NCBI GenBank assembly: GCA_022497155.1
Contig: MU385756.1
Span: 186,001 to 250,000, forward strand
DNA: 64,000 nt
Direction of reading: 5' to 3'
From: Whalleya microplaca
Lineage: Eukaryota > Ascomycota > Sordariomycetes > Xylariales > Xylariaceae
Part shown: one piece after another, positions 24,571 to 37,509 of the stretch
How the letters are laid out: each line of letters begins with the position of its first letter
How positions within the stretch are numbered: the stretch's first letter is position 1
Translations under genes and position numbers: made by a program
Notes under the pieces: generated by a model
What the model saw: the letters and a program-made list of their open reading frames with translations, nothing else
Databases searched by the model: none
What the model was told of the DNA's origin: nothing

Positions 24571-27500
24571 GGGACGGCACGGGGCGGGATGGGGTTTGTC
24601 TTGCGCCCATGGATGGTTGGGTAGTTGGTTTCGGTGGTCTGGTCTGGCGTACCCGGCATTTCTTCTTGGCGGTGTGTGTGTGTGTGTGTGTGTAGGTGTT
24701 GTATACATAGTACTCGGGGGTTTCTTGGATAGTACCCCCCCCTGTTACCGTTACCGCCGCCGCCGCCCCGCCGCCGCCTTTTCTATATTCCCCATGTTCT
24801 ATAGTATCATTCTATGAGACGTACAAATACATAAGCAGAATACAAAGTTACAAAGTTACGAAGTGGGTTCTACGTAGTTTTGCGATCCCCCGGTTGCCTA
24901 GGTGTGACGATGATTGGTGCTTTCAAGTGTTCTTTGCGGAGGGAGGAGTCGTCCCCGGGGAACTGGGATGGTGGGGTTTAGACTAGCTTGTTGAAAGAGA
25001 GGGTTGAATTGGTTGGTATATATAGGCTATTTACGCATCACAGCAACCATGCCGGAATTCCTTGCATATGAGGTTATGCGTCAGTCAGCTAGAGCCTCGT
25101 TCAACTTGAGGAACCCTTTTTCAGGGTTATCGCAGGTCACATATAAAGTTCTTAGTCTGACATAAACTACTTTCTAGTTAACGAAGTTTTGAGACCTTAA
25201 CGTCTTCTGTCATAGAGCCAGGCTCAGAGGTTGTTATAGGGGCTGTTACAGGGGTCTATACGGATTAACAGTTACGCCGATCCGGAGCTCCATTCGGGTA
25301 TTACTAGGTGCCCTAGGTCTCCTTATATACAACTGGTTTTTCCTCCTCCTTAGAGCTTATAACAACAGTCAATTTAAGACCACCTATTTAGAGCTGCGCG
25401 CTGTCCCTTTAGTTGTAAGTGTGACATCTTCTCAAGCGCTTATGTTTGACCCTGCTCTTTCATGTGTATACCACAGGCTCTGAGCAGAGTAGGTAATGGA
25501 TTGTACGTGTCTTGTGGGACCTAGCTGGCTTCATTCTTGCTAATCGTAGGTAAGAGGTCACGGCCCGCATCGTTGTAGATTAATGGTAGATATGTAGTTC
25601 TGGTGCCATGTACATTCACCGTAGACGACGGAGCCGTCTGTGAACGCAGTAGAAAGTTCTGCTGTCAGGTTAGCATTTGGCTGTTTAGTAACCCCTTTTC
25701 GGGATTGTTAGTTGGCTTAGAGGTGTGGCTGTATAGAGTGTGTGAGGTTTATCTCCTAGCGGCGCTGTTGCTATTCGCTCTATTATTCGAGTTTGTAGGG
25801 ATATCCGGTCTGCTCCTTGCTATAACGAAGCTAGTTTAGCGTAAATGTCTTTGCCAAGCAAGGGTACCTTAGGCCCGGTTGTTGTTACAGAGGAACGTTA
25901 AGGACAGTTGTGTGTGTCCCTGGCTAATAGTTCTTTCGAATAGGCTAGAATATACAGACGGAGATAATCCCGACTAAATCTCATGGAGCCTAACTTGCCT
26001 CCTCCCTGCTAACCCACGGGAAATAGGATAGTCATCTTCCACGAAAAGAGTGAAACTAGAATATTCAGTTATCGTAACAGATCAACAGGTGTTATTACAA
26101 TTGCTGTCATGAGATAAACGTATGAGGAAGCAAAGCAACACAGTTGTTGCACGAAGAGCTGACCAAAAGATCGTTCTTCGTATATACAATACCTCATAAG
26201 GAATCCTAACACTGGACATTATAAGTTAGCTATAAAGGCATTCTAGCTCGAGGAGCAGTGCCAACTCATGAGTTATTGAATGGGTACACAGAGGGCTATC
26301 ATGTTAGAATTGTGATGGTTTAGTAGCAACTGCTGGCAACTTAGTCGTAGTAAACGCCTACACTGAGATACCTGTCTCGAAAAAGGGTATCAATATTCAC
26401 AGTGTCGCTCGAATACTTTGAATTGGACTTATACCACACCGTCCGCAATGGTTACGACGACAGCAATTAAAATCTAGTCACCTGATGTATAAAACATGTC
26501 AAAAGTGAGAATATTGCGTTGCTAAGCAAAGTTGCATGCCTTTTATATACGATTTGTTATTCTCACCAAGACATGCATTGTTATTGAAACGATACCCAAG
26601 TCTGTATAACCATTTATATTCTGAGTCAACACCATCGTAATAAAGTGAACGATGCCATTGCTATTTTGAAGAGCAAAGAGAACCGCAACCTTTGGCGTTG
26701 TTTTTGTAGACAGGAAACGTGGCATACCTAGTCTATATTACGGGTAACAATACCGCTTTTCCTCCCTCTTATTGACGCACATCTCTTAAGCGGACTTTAG
26801 GACCGAAGTAAGTCTTTTGCCCCTCCTAACATCTTTCAGAAACGAGTAGTCAATCCTGAGAAACCAGACCAAAACATAATTTCATCAAGTTCTCAACGAC
26901 TGAGTAAAGTGCATTGATAACTCTGGAATATCCTTTCGCACTTAGACATAAGCCACTGGTGCATAACTCCAAGTGACACTGGAAAACATGTGGGAGTGGG
27001 ATCTATTTGTTCTTTATTGCCCATTGTATAATTCAATCTACAGTATACCCCATAATTGATATATTGCTCGTCTCTACCCTGGTGTGGTAACCTTCTATTG
27101 TCCTTATCAAAAGTATCACTGCTCGCATATAGGTGTCGGCGAGTGTTTCATTATTTTATCATTTATTTTTTATTTTTTGCGAGAGAGCTCGACAATGTCA
27201 AGAGGCAGCAGCGAAGAAGTAAGCACTAGTGTCCTTGAACAATCTAGAAGGCTGAGGTTGTATTAGACATGGCATGCATGGGTGGCATTCATAATGGACT
27301 GGAATGGAGTAGTGAGGCAGAATACCAGCATGCAGCCCAGTGGATATACCGATTCATTTTTATCCTTTAAAACACTGATTATTATTCTGTTTTAAGATTG
27401 AAAATTCTAATCATCCTTTAGTCTTTTCTTTGAACTTGTTTTCGCACTCTCTGTCGCAAGCTGGTGATGGTGCTGGCTGCTTTCAACTATTGTCTCACCT

Positions 27501-27785
27501 AGTGACCGAAAACGGCAATAGTCAGACGGAAACATCCAATCATCTTTCAGGAACATTCTACTCATCCGAGAGCATCTCAGGTTTTCTTTGTTTAATTAAT
27601 GCTTTTCTATCAGTCATTAGTCGTAGCTACCCTTCCCGATATTGGATCTCGCAAACTTACAACCGTTGGAGGCCCAGTCTTATTGACTATATCCATCACG
27701 AAGCCTGCCGGCATCTATTCTGTGAAATCCCTACCAACGACCGACGACAGCTTAAGCCTGAGTACTCTTGGCTAAAAAAAGCAAC
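24571..27785. other. 3.2-kb intergenic stretch, no gene supported
   Basis: Contains a (GT)n run near 24672-24694 and GCC repeats near 24750-24776 in the ATPase 3' region, followed by moderately AT-rich sequence. About 25150-25870 on the minus strand can be read as one frame whose stops could all be former Trp codons, but the stop density is no lower than chance, so I do not call it. Immediately upstream of 27786, 27420-27785 is the leader region of the next gene. Confidence 0.5.
24672..24694. repeat. (GT)n microsatellite
   Basis: Uninterrupted GT dinucleotides about 100 bp after the Cu-ATPase stop codon. Confidence 0.85.
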
Positions 27786-30019
27786 ATGTCTAACGTAAAT
27801 CGCACCGCTAGACCTCCCCCTCCTTTCCCTCCAGACGGCAACAATAACAACGATGACAACAATAACAACCAAGCCTCGCCGCCAGACGTTCCAGACGATC
27901 TGTCTGGTCCTTCGGGCGGATCTGGAGAAAAAGCGCCGCCGGGCTGGAACTCGAATCGCACGTTGTTTGTCCCGCAAGCACCCAAGGTTCCCGAGAGGCC
28001 TTTCGGTGACAAACTGATCAGACGATTGTTTTGGGATTCCGACACGCAATGGGGCCCTGCCTTACCATTCATCCTAGCGGCTGAGAAGGATAACCGGCAA
28101 CTGTGGTCGATAGAATCTATGCAGAAAAAGATACACGTTATCGAAGAACAGGAGGAGAGAGAGCGGCAGAAGGCGGTCGAGGCGCAGAAGCAGGCATACA
28201 AGGAGGCGCAGAAGCAGGCGAAGAACAAAACCGCTCCAACGGCCCCTCAAGTCATCGCACCACCGGCTCCCGTCCCGAGTGCGAATGGTGGGGCAAATGA
28301 AACTCAACCCGATACCCCCTTCCCGGTGAATATGTCTAGCGAACTAGAAAAGGACAATCGCCCGGCGCGGATCGATTTTGTAAGCTGGATGGGCTTCAGT
28401 GAGCATGTTGGGGATTTCGACGATGAGTTTTACTCCAACCATTGGGAAAACCTTTACACCAAGACCGTCGACTTTGCTGCAAGGTGGTTCGATTTGAGTG
28501 TCGACCTCGAACCTGTTTTTGGCGCAAAGGTCTGGGACCTGCCTCTCACCGTACAATTCAAAGAATACGCTGGCCTCGTAGCCCATGAAGACAAATTGCG
28601 TGGTGGATGGCCCGCAATTCTTAATCATCCTAGGCCGCGTAGATGGCTCGTGACTGGCATCCTGTCTCAGATAATGGAGAAGAAAATCTTCAATGAGCTC
28701 TTGTTCGGCGCAACCCCTGCTTACAAAGATGAGTTGGATCGACTTGACTCTAAGTTCATTGACAGAGAAGGTGTGTCTGACTTATAATCATACAGATGTT
28801 AGGATGATGCTAAACATTGTTTACAGGTTACTCCCGCAAGTTTGCTCGTATCGGACTAGTAGAGTTGGCGCTGGAGCGAAGCTACGTGCCAGCTCATTTC
28901 TGGCCTGAAGTTGATCAATTAGCTACCCAAGCTGCCATGGTCTTCCTTCCACTGCTGAATGTATTCAAGGAGTGTAAAGGTACGAACGACGCGTTCTATC
29001 GTCAAGAAGTATTCCTACAGGAACTGCACACCATCCTGGCGTACGCTGGCTTCATACAGGTCTGCATGGCTAGATCGGAGTCTATTTTCCATATCCTCTC
29101 CGCCACCCCTGGTGCTCGCATGGACTATTCGATTGAATACCAATCCGACATACCCATGTACCGTGACTCCAAGGAACTCGCCGAGACGCAGGAAGAGGAG
29201 TGGCGTCGCAGAAGTGACGAAGCCCTCAAGGTCGGGAATGTTACGAAAATCGAAACTGAAAACAAACGTCCGGGAGCGATCCAGCTGCCACGGGACCAAG
29301 TCGCTCGTCGCCAAATGGAACACGCGCGTCTTCGCGGTGCTAAGGTCAAATTCGCTGTGTTTCCCAAGCTCACTCGTTATCAGCCTCACAACAAGGGCAA
29401 GGGCATTCCTCCCGATAATCAAGATCACCCGGCTTCCAGGGATCTACAGGAGGATGACATTGAAGGCCAGAGGATGGTTCACATCTCCGAATGTATGGTA
29501 GTCTATTACCAAGGCCTCATTTACCCGACAAACATCGCGGACGACGGAGTGCCGTTAGATACTCACCTTCAAAACTTCCCGCCCAGGCCGGAAGGATTGC
29601 TCGTGGCGCTGGTCAAGTTCCTATGGAGATGTTACTATTGGACAATTTGGCCAGGGGGCATACCTTTGGGCCTCACATTACTCTCAAATGCGCTTTGTTA
29701 CTTTACCGGAAATCCTGTCTTTGGCATTTGGCAAGATTGGCCCCCTGTGATAGCAATTTATTTTTACTCGATATTACCCATGCTAGTGCCCACCGAAATT
29801 CTTCTGGTCTGCATCGCCCACGGCTTGAAACTTGTTGTCTCAGCGCAGTCTTTGAGAACGTTTGAAAAACTTGGCCATGATTTCATGGAATATGCTTTCG
29901 GCCGGACGGCCATGGTGGAACCAGGCTTGCAGTGGCTCTGGCCACTCGCAAAACTCTGTGGCTTCATAAGTTGGGCTTTAGAGGCCATCATCAAGAGTAT
30001 CTGGGCACAACTCCCATGA
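27786..30019 (+). CDS. Unrecognised 725-aa protein with C-terminal membrane segments
   Basis: Exons 27786..28770 and 28827..30019; intron GTGTGT..TACAG, phase 1. I do not recognise the family. The N-terminal about 60 residues are low-complexity (a PPPPFPPDGNNNNDD run). A coiled-coil stretch rich in Glu/Gln/Lys follows, about 115-155 (EEQEERERQKAVEAQKQAYK). A folded middle part with many Trp residues (IDFVSWMGFSEHVGDFDDEF, WENLYTKTVDFAARWFDL) comes next. The last 130 residues hold at least two or three hydrophobic segments (PLGLTLLSNALCYF, PPVIAIYFYSILPMLVP). No signal peptide at the N-terminus. The long intact frame, clean intron and conserved-looking Trp/Phe-rich core argue for a real gene. 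It is probably a tail-anchored or multi-pass membrane protein. Confidence 0.8.
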
Positions 30020-30674
30020 ATTCAAATTCATCGATGGGACAGATCTGCTGTCGGCCCTTCCCTATGAAGTGCAGGATACCTATGGTCTTGGATCTGGCAG
30101 ACGATCACGGAATTTGTGGTGTCGGTTTCGATTCATCAGTGGAATTTATTGGCGTTTGATAGCTAGGATTACATGATTGTAATATGGTAGGCAATTAGTG
30201 AACAGGATGTTTTATGGTAGTAATAGAGGAGCTACAAATGTGAATGCATCAAAAACTGGACATGGTGAGCAGTATATATTGCATGTGCCCTTGTGAAGAA
30301 TAGTAAATCTTTCAAATTCTAGCTATTATAGAAACAAATGAATACCACCCAAAATATTCACCCAAGGCCGCTACCTAGCAGGTGGTCACAGGTGCAGGTT
30401 TAATGATCTCTAAATAGCCATGTAAAAAGGTCAATCTCCAAATAAGGGATACTCATTGTATAACTGCCGAGACAAGTCGGGGAGGACGAATATAACCTAT
30501 AGTGCCATGCATCTCTATCTCCGCACACATATACCGAGCTTATACGGGATGGTGCATATAGCTAGGGCAAATTAAGGAGAACCCAAGAAAACTTCTCTTA
30601 TCCTCAATTCTCAACTTAGTCCACACTGATTTTCTCAACCTCCTCAATCCAACCTCCTCGACACTTTAAATAAC
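30020..30674. other. Intergenic, no gene seen
   Basis: 3' region of the preceding gene and promoter/leader of the VAO-like gene. The C-rich leader AACCTCCTCAATCCAACC lies just before the start at 30675. Nothing else recognised. Confidence 0.6.
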
Positions 30675-32658
30675 ATGGCATCTAATAGCGCGTCGAAATA
30701 CGTAGACCCTCAATACCAGACGGCTCATGAGGATCTCTTCTCGAATCCACTCACTGCTACCATTGAGACCGTCTTGCCGCCAGGCATATCTCAAGAAGAG
30801 TTTGCCCTCGCTTTGGAACAGATTGCAGCGGTATTGGGCAGAGACTCTGTCTTTGTCGGTGAAGATCTCAAGGAATATGTAGACCCCTATGAGATTCCTG
30901 AAGCCGATCAACAAAGGCACGTGCCGAGCGCCGCCCTCTGGTAAGAGTCCTTCCCTAAAAGAAATAAATAAAAAATAAAAAAAATAAAAAGGCTATGGGA
31001 AAAGTGTTTTTAACTGATTATGTAGCCCATCGTCCGTTTTGGAAATTCAAGCAGTCCTCAAAGTTCTAAATGGGTATAAAATCCCGGTATGGACTTTCTC
31101 TCGGGGGAAGAATCTAGGGTATTTTTTGACTGGGAGTTTCTTATATCGTGCACAATAAACTGACGACAGGCAGATATGGAGGACCTGCACCACGTGTTCC
31201 CGGATGCATCGCCCTGGATCTTCATCGTATGAACAAGATTATCGAAGTAAACGAGAAATTTGGCTATGCCGTGGTCGAGCCTGGCGTTACTTTTGGAGAC
31301 CTCTATGAGCATTGCGCGAAGAACAAACTGAAACTCTGGCCTAGTACAGCGTCCCTTGGCTGGGGCAGTGTTATGGGCAATGTAAGTTCTCTATGAAGTG
31401 AACAGATGCCAGATAAGTATTGACGCCGTCAGGCCCTAGACCGAGGCCTGGGATTCATTCCAACAGGAAACCACCATGAAAACATTGCCGGCATGGAAGT
31501 AGTCCTTGCAGACGGCGATATCATCAGAACTGGCCAGTTCGCCATGTCGAACTCTGCTTCTGCCCATATTACTAAGTTGACGTTCGGACCTTCTATCGAT
31601 GGGTTATTCTTGCAAAGTAATCTGGGAATCGTCACCAAGATGGGCATAAACTTGACACCGCAACCACAGGCTTATATGGCCTGCACATTTGATGTACCTG
31701 AATTCGACGACATTGAAACTATCACCGACGTCTTTGGAGATTTGAGGCGAAATGGTACTTTGCCATTTATGATCTATGTCTTTTATATTGGAGAATGGGC
31801 TACTATATTTGGCAAGCGATCGGATTGGTGGAAAGGCGATGGCCCTATCCCAGATTGGAGACTGCAAGAAATGCAGAAAGAATTGGACTGTGGTATATGG
31901 ACTGTGAAATGGGGACTCTATGGCCCGACCCACATCATCAAAGCCCAGTTTGAAGAAGTCCAAAGAGTGCTCGAAAAGCAGATGCCCAAGGGTAACCTCC
32001 GCCAGTATTTATTTACTGGCGAAAATGGTGGGCTTCTCGAGGCAGAATCTGTTCCTCAGTTACATGGCGGCATTCGCGTCGGAGTACCTAGCATGTGGAA
32101 TATTCCGATGGTGAGCTTCTATAATCGTCGCGACGATTCGGTTGGGGCTCATGGAGCATACTCTCCAATTATCCCCCTGGACGGCAAGATTGTTTTAGAA
32201 TGGGCGAAAGCCGCTAAAGCCATCAGCGCTTCGGAAGGTTTCGATCTGCTGGCTGATTTCTTCCTGCATGAGCGGTACGCTCTCTTCGTCTGCATGCTCG
32301 TTTTCGATAAAACGAGCGAGCAACAGCGCACCGGCGTGCATAGACTCTTTCATAAGCTGTTTGAGGCAGGGAGTAAAAGAGGCTTTGCCAAATATAGAGC
32401 ACACGTCAACCATATGGGTAACCAACCCCCCTATTGCTTGAACAAATTTTTTGGGACTGACACGTAGCAGATCTAAATGCTGAGCTTTTCGACTTCAACA
32501 ATCACGCTTACCGCCGATTTGTTGAAACCTTGAAGGTAATTTTGTGTCATTTTAGAAATCTTACAATTTGCTAACTCGTATAGGACTCGCTTGACCCTAA
32601 TGGCATTCTGTCGCCCGGGAAGATGGGAATCTGGCCAAGGGGGTTGAGAGATCATTAA
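30675..32658 (+). CDS. Vanillyl-alcohol-oxidase-type FAD enzyme
   Basis: Six exons: 30675..30940, 31026..31118, 31174..31381, 31433..32417, 32471..32535, 32584..32658; 563 aa, the size of Penicillium VAO (560). PCMH-type FAD-binding domain: VWTFSRGKNLGYGGPAPRVP, then VVEPGVTFGDLYEH, LGWGSVMGNALDRGLGF and GIVTKMGI. Substrate domain and the family's C-terminus: FNNHAYRRFVETLKDSLDPN followed by GILSPGKMGIWP. Family enzymes oxidise para-substituted phenols such as vanillyl alcohol or eugenol in peroxisomes or cytosol. Aligned from memory with VAO, the active-site Tyr of GYGG and the Tyr-Arg pair (KYRAH) are kept. The Asp of the TPYGDH motif is Asn here (IPTGNH), and the MHH that holds covalent FAD is replaced (FLHERYALF). 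So it may bind FAD non-covalently and use a different substrate. The gene is intact. Confidence 0.88.
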
Positions 32659-34296
32659 TCAGGTAAGGGAACATCAACAGCGTGACAGTTTGGTTCATTG
32701 ACTGGTTTAATCTAGCCTTGCAGTGGCTATTTCATACATATGTGAGTCTGTGTCACTTGTCAGCCCTGACTGAGAGCCTTTACGTACCTAGATTAGTGTT
32801 ATGTGATGAGCAGTAACAGAGTTGAGACTGAACGACCAGACTTCGGAACAATTCAAATAAGTGATTGATTGAGTTCTATGTTGAATTTACATATCCATTG
32901 ACTAGAATCTTCATACAATCATCCATATGAAAGTGGCCTGTCACTACGTCCTAGATAAACCCGCATGATAGCCCAACAGAGTCTCTTAGAGAGATACATA
33001 ATGCTTCTCTTGCATTAGAAATGATGCCACTGTGCCATCACCCCATGAGATTGAAGTCTTTTCCACATCTTCTGCAACGTTTGGCTTCCACATAGTGCCT
33101 TGTATAGCCATGGGGGTTCCTGCTCGATTGTAGCTGGTGGAGGGATCAAATACAATGAGCTGAAAATCGATAGGCATTCTTCTCAGGATTGCAGCCACTG
33201 GATTTCTGGGATAATTTTGGATCTGGTAGCTGCTTCGCCTTTTCTGGTCACCTCGGTTTCTCAGCTGCTCTTACCCAGTTGTTGAATAGTCTAACGACCA
33301 GTTCCCTTCCTTGTCAATATGGGACAAAAAGTAATGAGTAAACTAGTGACTTGATTAGTGCAAGGTGAAACTATAGGAAGGTGGCAGAGCCCCTTCTATA
33401 CATGGATAGGCGGCCGGGCATACGTATGCCCGTACTACCCTCAGCCCTATAGGGCGTATCTTAACATCCCTCCATCGAGAGCGTCCTCTGCGACAAACAT
33501 GAACTCTTTAAGAGTTGAATATAGATGTGATAGCGATCTAGTGGCGTCGCACCATTGCTTGCAAGTCTTCCTATTGAAGAATATCATAGGCGTCACATAT
33601 TAGGCCTATAGCGATGTGGGTGTTGAGTTAGCTAGGGCTGCGAAACAAAAGAACATCTTAACATCCGCCGGCGAACTCCACTCATTAGGGATCAGAGTTA
33701 TTTGTTTGGAATTTTGTACCGTGAATCAAGCGACATTCGTTGACTAAAAGCGGATCCTCGAATCCGTAAAAGCGAATTTTTGTGCATTGAAGTATATAGG
33801 CGACCAAGGTCGATTGTCAAGAGGTTGAGAAATGCAGGACTTTTTCAAATTCTTCAGGCTCCAGGTCGTGGTACACCGTCCACTCAGTTAAAACCGTGCT
33901 CCAGAAAATGCTGCTTCCCCAACGAGCCTTGTACAGATCGGCATGACTCATGCAAGCTATGAGTTGCTAGAAAGTATTGGTGACATGTTACTTAGCTATA
34001 ATATTTATTACCTACTATACCTCATTGAAGGGGATAGGAGCGAAGTTGCAAGGAGGAGAGTTGCGTGTTAGTCTCACATCCATAAGTGGTTAAAGAAGTT
34101 CATCTCACTTTCTGAAAAGTCAACATCCCAAGAGTTGAGATAGAGGGTGAAGGACAAAATGGTCTCCATATGCATTTTAGCTTTTCTACCGCCAATTGAT
34201 CAGGGACCTTCAAAATCCCAACCCATAGTCCCGACCAACCATATGCTTCCTCGAGTTACCTACTATTCCATACAAGAATAATAACCGGAAAAATTC
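32659..34296. other. Intergenic, no gene seen
   Basis: 1.6 kb of mixed composition between the convergent VAO-like and Gfa-type genes. Open frames are short and show no recognisable product, no RNA gene and no clear repeat. Confidence 0.55.
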
Positions 34297-34872
34297 TCAC
34301 GCCTTCAAGGCACCTGACTTCTTCGCAGTATACGTCGCAATAAGATCCATCAACCCTGGCGCAAGGCAGTCATACGTCTGGAGGCCTATAGCATTCAACT
34401 TGCTTCTCACGGCATCTATCCCTGCTGGGTCGAAACCCTGCTCAATTATGCTACTGACGAAGGCCGCAAACTGCGGCTCTTGCCAGCCGTCCTTCCCACC
34501 ACCAGGACTGAGTTCGGCGTGGACGAAGTCAAGGCCCTTGAAGGGGTGGTCGATCTCGATGCGGCCGTACAGATGGGTGCCGCAATCGCGACAGGCGTGG
34601 CGCTGAATCGCAGCTTTGGGATCGACCACGTAGAGCTTTTCTTCGTGGGCCGTGACAGCGAGGTTGTCCCGGGGTATGACGCCCACAATGCTGAAGAGCG
34701 CGCCCTTGGGCTTCCAGCACTTAGAGCACCCACATGCATGGTTGTGAGCAATGTTGGAGCTCAAGGTCACCTCGACTGGGTTGGTGGCACATTTGCAGTG
34801 GAGTTTACCGCCCGAGTGGTTAGGATCACCTTTGGTAATACCGGAGTCGAGGAGAGGATGTAGAGAGGCCAT
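34297..34872 (-). CDS. Gfa-type glutathione-dependent formaldehyde-activating protein
   Basis: Intronless, 191 aa, ATG at 34872. Member of the GFA/CENP-V zinc family: [30 protein letters not shown] and [16 protein letters not shown] supply the Cys residues that bind two zinc ions. [20 protein letters not shown] and the C-terminal helix match fungal S-(hydroxymethyl)glutathione synthase annotations. The proposed role is to join formaldehyde with glutathione, feeding the glutathione-dependent formaldehyde dehydrogenase; for the family this activity is debated, and some members may only bind glutathione. The full set of expected Cys residues is present, so the protein looks intact. Confidence 0.9.
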   Translation of the reverse strand: MASLHPLLDSGITKGDPNHSGGKLHCKCATNPVEVTLSSNIAHNHACGCSKCWKPKGALFSIVGVIPRDNLAVTAHEEKLYVVDPKAAIQRHACRDCGTHLYGRIEIDHPFKGLDFVHAELSPGGGKDGWQEPQFAAFVSSIIEQGFDPAGIDAVRSKLNAIGLQTYDCLAPGLMDLIATYTAKKSGALKA

Positions 34873-36209
34873 TTTGATACTGATCGAGTTGATGGTTTCC
34901 TAAGTAACGCTTGATATTTGTTTTTACAGCGACACTGATTGATGACTCTCAGAAATTAAGGACGAAGAGGGTTTGATAGTATAGTTATATACCTTTTATA
35001 TATACCGCATTGTCTATCTATCAGTAGCGCGTCTCCAATCTTCATCTCCAAGAATTGACCGAGTTGCATATCATCTGTGATTCGGCTTATCGGCTCTAAC
35101 GCTCTATCCCCATGGAGCCTTTGTAATCCACATAAGCAAAGAGGGGAGACGGCAAATCATGCTTCAGTTACACAGAACTAACATGCCTAGAAATGACGTG
35201 CTTTTACAGATACCAAGGGTAGTCCTTGCATGGGTTGAAATAGCCTGATCGAATTATGTCGATACCCCAAAGCCATGCCTCTACAAGGTGCGGCAGATGT
35301 GAAGGCTTGGCCGGTTGTTGTACTCGACGGCTTTCGGGTTATTCTTATTCAAATATTGGTCAGCACAGAAACCTAGGATTCGACAATTATGATGGAAGTT
35401 GACTGCACGGAGCTCACAGCTGTGGGTGACGACATTAACCCTCCATGCTGACCGTCAAGACATGGAAGCGTCCATAGATAATACAGGAATTTTATATCAT
35501 TGGCTCAATATCATAAACTCAACCGGACTTATCAGGAGGTTTCAAAAGTTCCGATGACAGGCTACGCGACTCAACAAGACTAATAAGCGACAGTCATATT
35601 CATTTGTGTTAGCTAGGTAGTTAAGCTACGAATGACGAACTCCTCTCCTACTGGTCTAGCTTTTGTTAGACTATACCAACAACCGCGGTTCTTGATACAA
35701 GGATAGGACGTAACTCGGAGTGTTTCGGGGCGATTCGGAGACCGTTGTAGCCTTCTGTAAGTAGGTATGGCGTCTAATGCAGTGGCTTTTATCTGTTACT
35801 ATAGATTACGTAAAATCTGTGTTCATAACTTGAATACTTCATAGTACGTACATGTATCAGCCACTGTAACTTTTCAATGTATGTGATTATATATAAGAGC
35901 CAGCTAAAACCGGTCAAACGAGGTTATACTTCCAGCTAGAGACAGCTGTACAAAGATATTACATTAAACGATGTAAGTTATGATAGCTTGGTGCGGAGTA
36001 CTAAGCAGCAATCCTCCGAAATGCCTGGAATACTCCGAATCACGTGCTATCCTTGTATCAATAGCGTGTATTCTTATCAAAAGTGGCTTGTGGCAGGGAT
36101 AAGAAAGCGAAATTCTCCAGACCTCTCTTGTTACATAGTACTACAATCAGATTCGGATGATATAATGTCTAGAAGAGATATTATGTAAGAGAACGAGCAT
36201 ATTGTACAG
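34873..36209. other. Intergenic, no gene seen
   Basis: Upstream region of the Gfa-type gene, with a run of TATATA near 34985-35005, and of the next + strand gene. An unplaced 5' exon of that gene may lie at its right end. Nothing else recognised. Confidence 0.5.
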
Positions 36210-37465
36210 GAATCTTCATACAAGCTGCGTGGTCTGCTGCCAAGGAGCTCAGCCCGCCGGGACTTGAATTGGGTGCCAACCCGGAGCTTGCGCAGCGCTG
36301 GTGGCGCAGCCCGTTGGATCCGTCTGAAGTGTCCAATATCGGCGATGCCTGCTCGAGTGTCTGGAGGACAGCAGTAATGGCTTTCTTCTCCCGAATCCGC
36401 ACCCAGTTCCTCTCATGGGCGCAAGATACCCCGCTACCAGCTGGGCTCTCTGATGCGGCTCCAATTTTTCAAGCGTGGCATGGGTACGACCCCGTCACTG
36501 AGCAATGGACGATCATCAATACTGGACATACGGCGCGCTCTAGAAACGGAACAGATGAGGGAGGTTCCTCTGGGGGCTCGAAACTAACCCTGGTGACATG
36601 GAATGTCGATTCGACATCATCATTAACTGAATCGCGCATCTCAGCCATCCTTTCACACATCAGTAAGCAAACACCGACAGTTGATATTATTTTCTTCCAA
36701 GAAGTATCGCGATTGGCTCTCAACACCTTGTTGAAGGACTCACGGATTCGCAATGATTGGTTTTCTAGCGAAGCAGATGAAACAAACTGGGAAGGGCAGT
36801 CCTTCGCCAGTATGACGTTGCTATCAAGATCTCGCTTTAGAGACACGAAAGAATCACCAGGAAAGGCCACGCTCGGACCCATTTGGAGATACAAATACCC
36901 AAGCCGATTTGGACGAGATGCTTTGTGTTGCGATGTGTTTCTTCCCTCGTTGCAGGCGGGACCTCTCACACATGAGCTTACTGATAGTCGAATTCGGCTC
37001 GTTAACGTACACTTGGACTCGCTCCCAATTCAACCTTCTCAGCGCCCTAGACAAGTTTCAATCGTGGCTTCAATTATTAGAAGTGCGGGACGTGGCCTCG
37101 TTGCTGGTGATTTCAATCCCGTGCTCCCAGAAGACGATACACTCATTCAGGATAATCGCCTTGTGGATGTTTGGCCCGAGCTGCACAATAAAAACCCTGG
37201 CTTCACTTGGGGTATTGATGGCAAACAACCTTTCCCGCCGAATCGTCTTGACAAAATCGCGATGCTCGGACTGAGAGCGCAAGATATGGAGGTGATGCAT
37301 CCAAACTCTATCACACTGTCTAATTCAGATGAGACGCATGACGATACAAAGATGATTCCGAGTCCAAGTGAAGACTTAGAACGAAAGAATTCAGCGAATA
37401 ATAATGTAGTCCCATGGAGTGACCACTCTGGCTTAAAATGCTCCTTCGCACTTGTTGGGCAATAG
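36210..37465 (+). CDS. Endonuclease/exonuclease/phosphatase-fold protein (TDP2-like)
   Basis: The frame ends with TAG at 37465. The first in-frame ATG is at 36377 (MAFFSRIRTQF), but the same frame already looks coding from about 36210 (QAAWSAAKELSPPG, AQRWWRSPLDPSEV). It begins right after an acceptor-like TTGTACAG, so a short upstream exon with the start codon is probable and I could not place it. EEP motifs in order: LVTWNVDS, IIFFQEVS, VNVHLDSLP, VAGDFNPVLPEDD, NRLDKIAML and PWSDHSGLKC, giving the metal-binding Asn/Glu, the Asp-x-Asn and the final Asp-His. Such enzymes hydrolyse phosphodiesters; fungal relatives are often annotated as tyrosyl-DNA phosphodiesterase 2-like. The exact substrate cannot be told from sequence. 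Confidence 0.82.
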
Positions 37466-37509
37466 AGTACAAGGCAAAGGGAGTAAGGTTCGATCATGCT
37501 GCATTCTAC

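Noticed and set aside
25150..25870. Minus-strand frame with apparent Trp-to-stop changes, a possible decayed transposon ORF
   Set aside because: The number of stops is about what chance gives at this composition and no family signature is visible. Only a homology search with masked stops could rescue it.
32397..32467. Apparent premature stop in the VAO-like gene
   Set aside because: It lies in a 53-nt intron (32418-32470); splicing restores the conserved C-terminus over two further exons.
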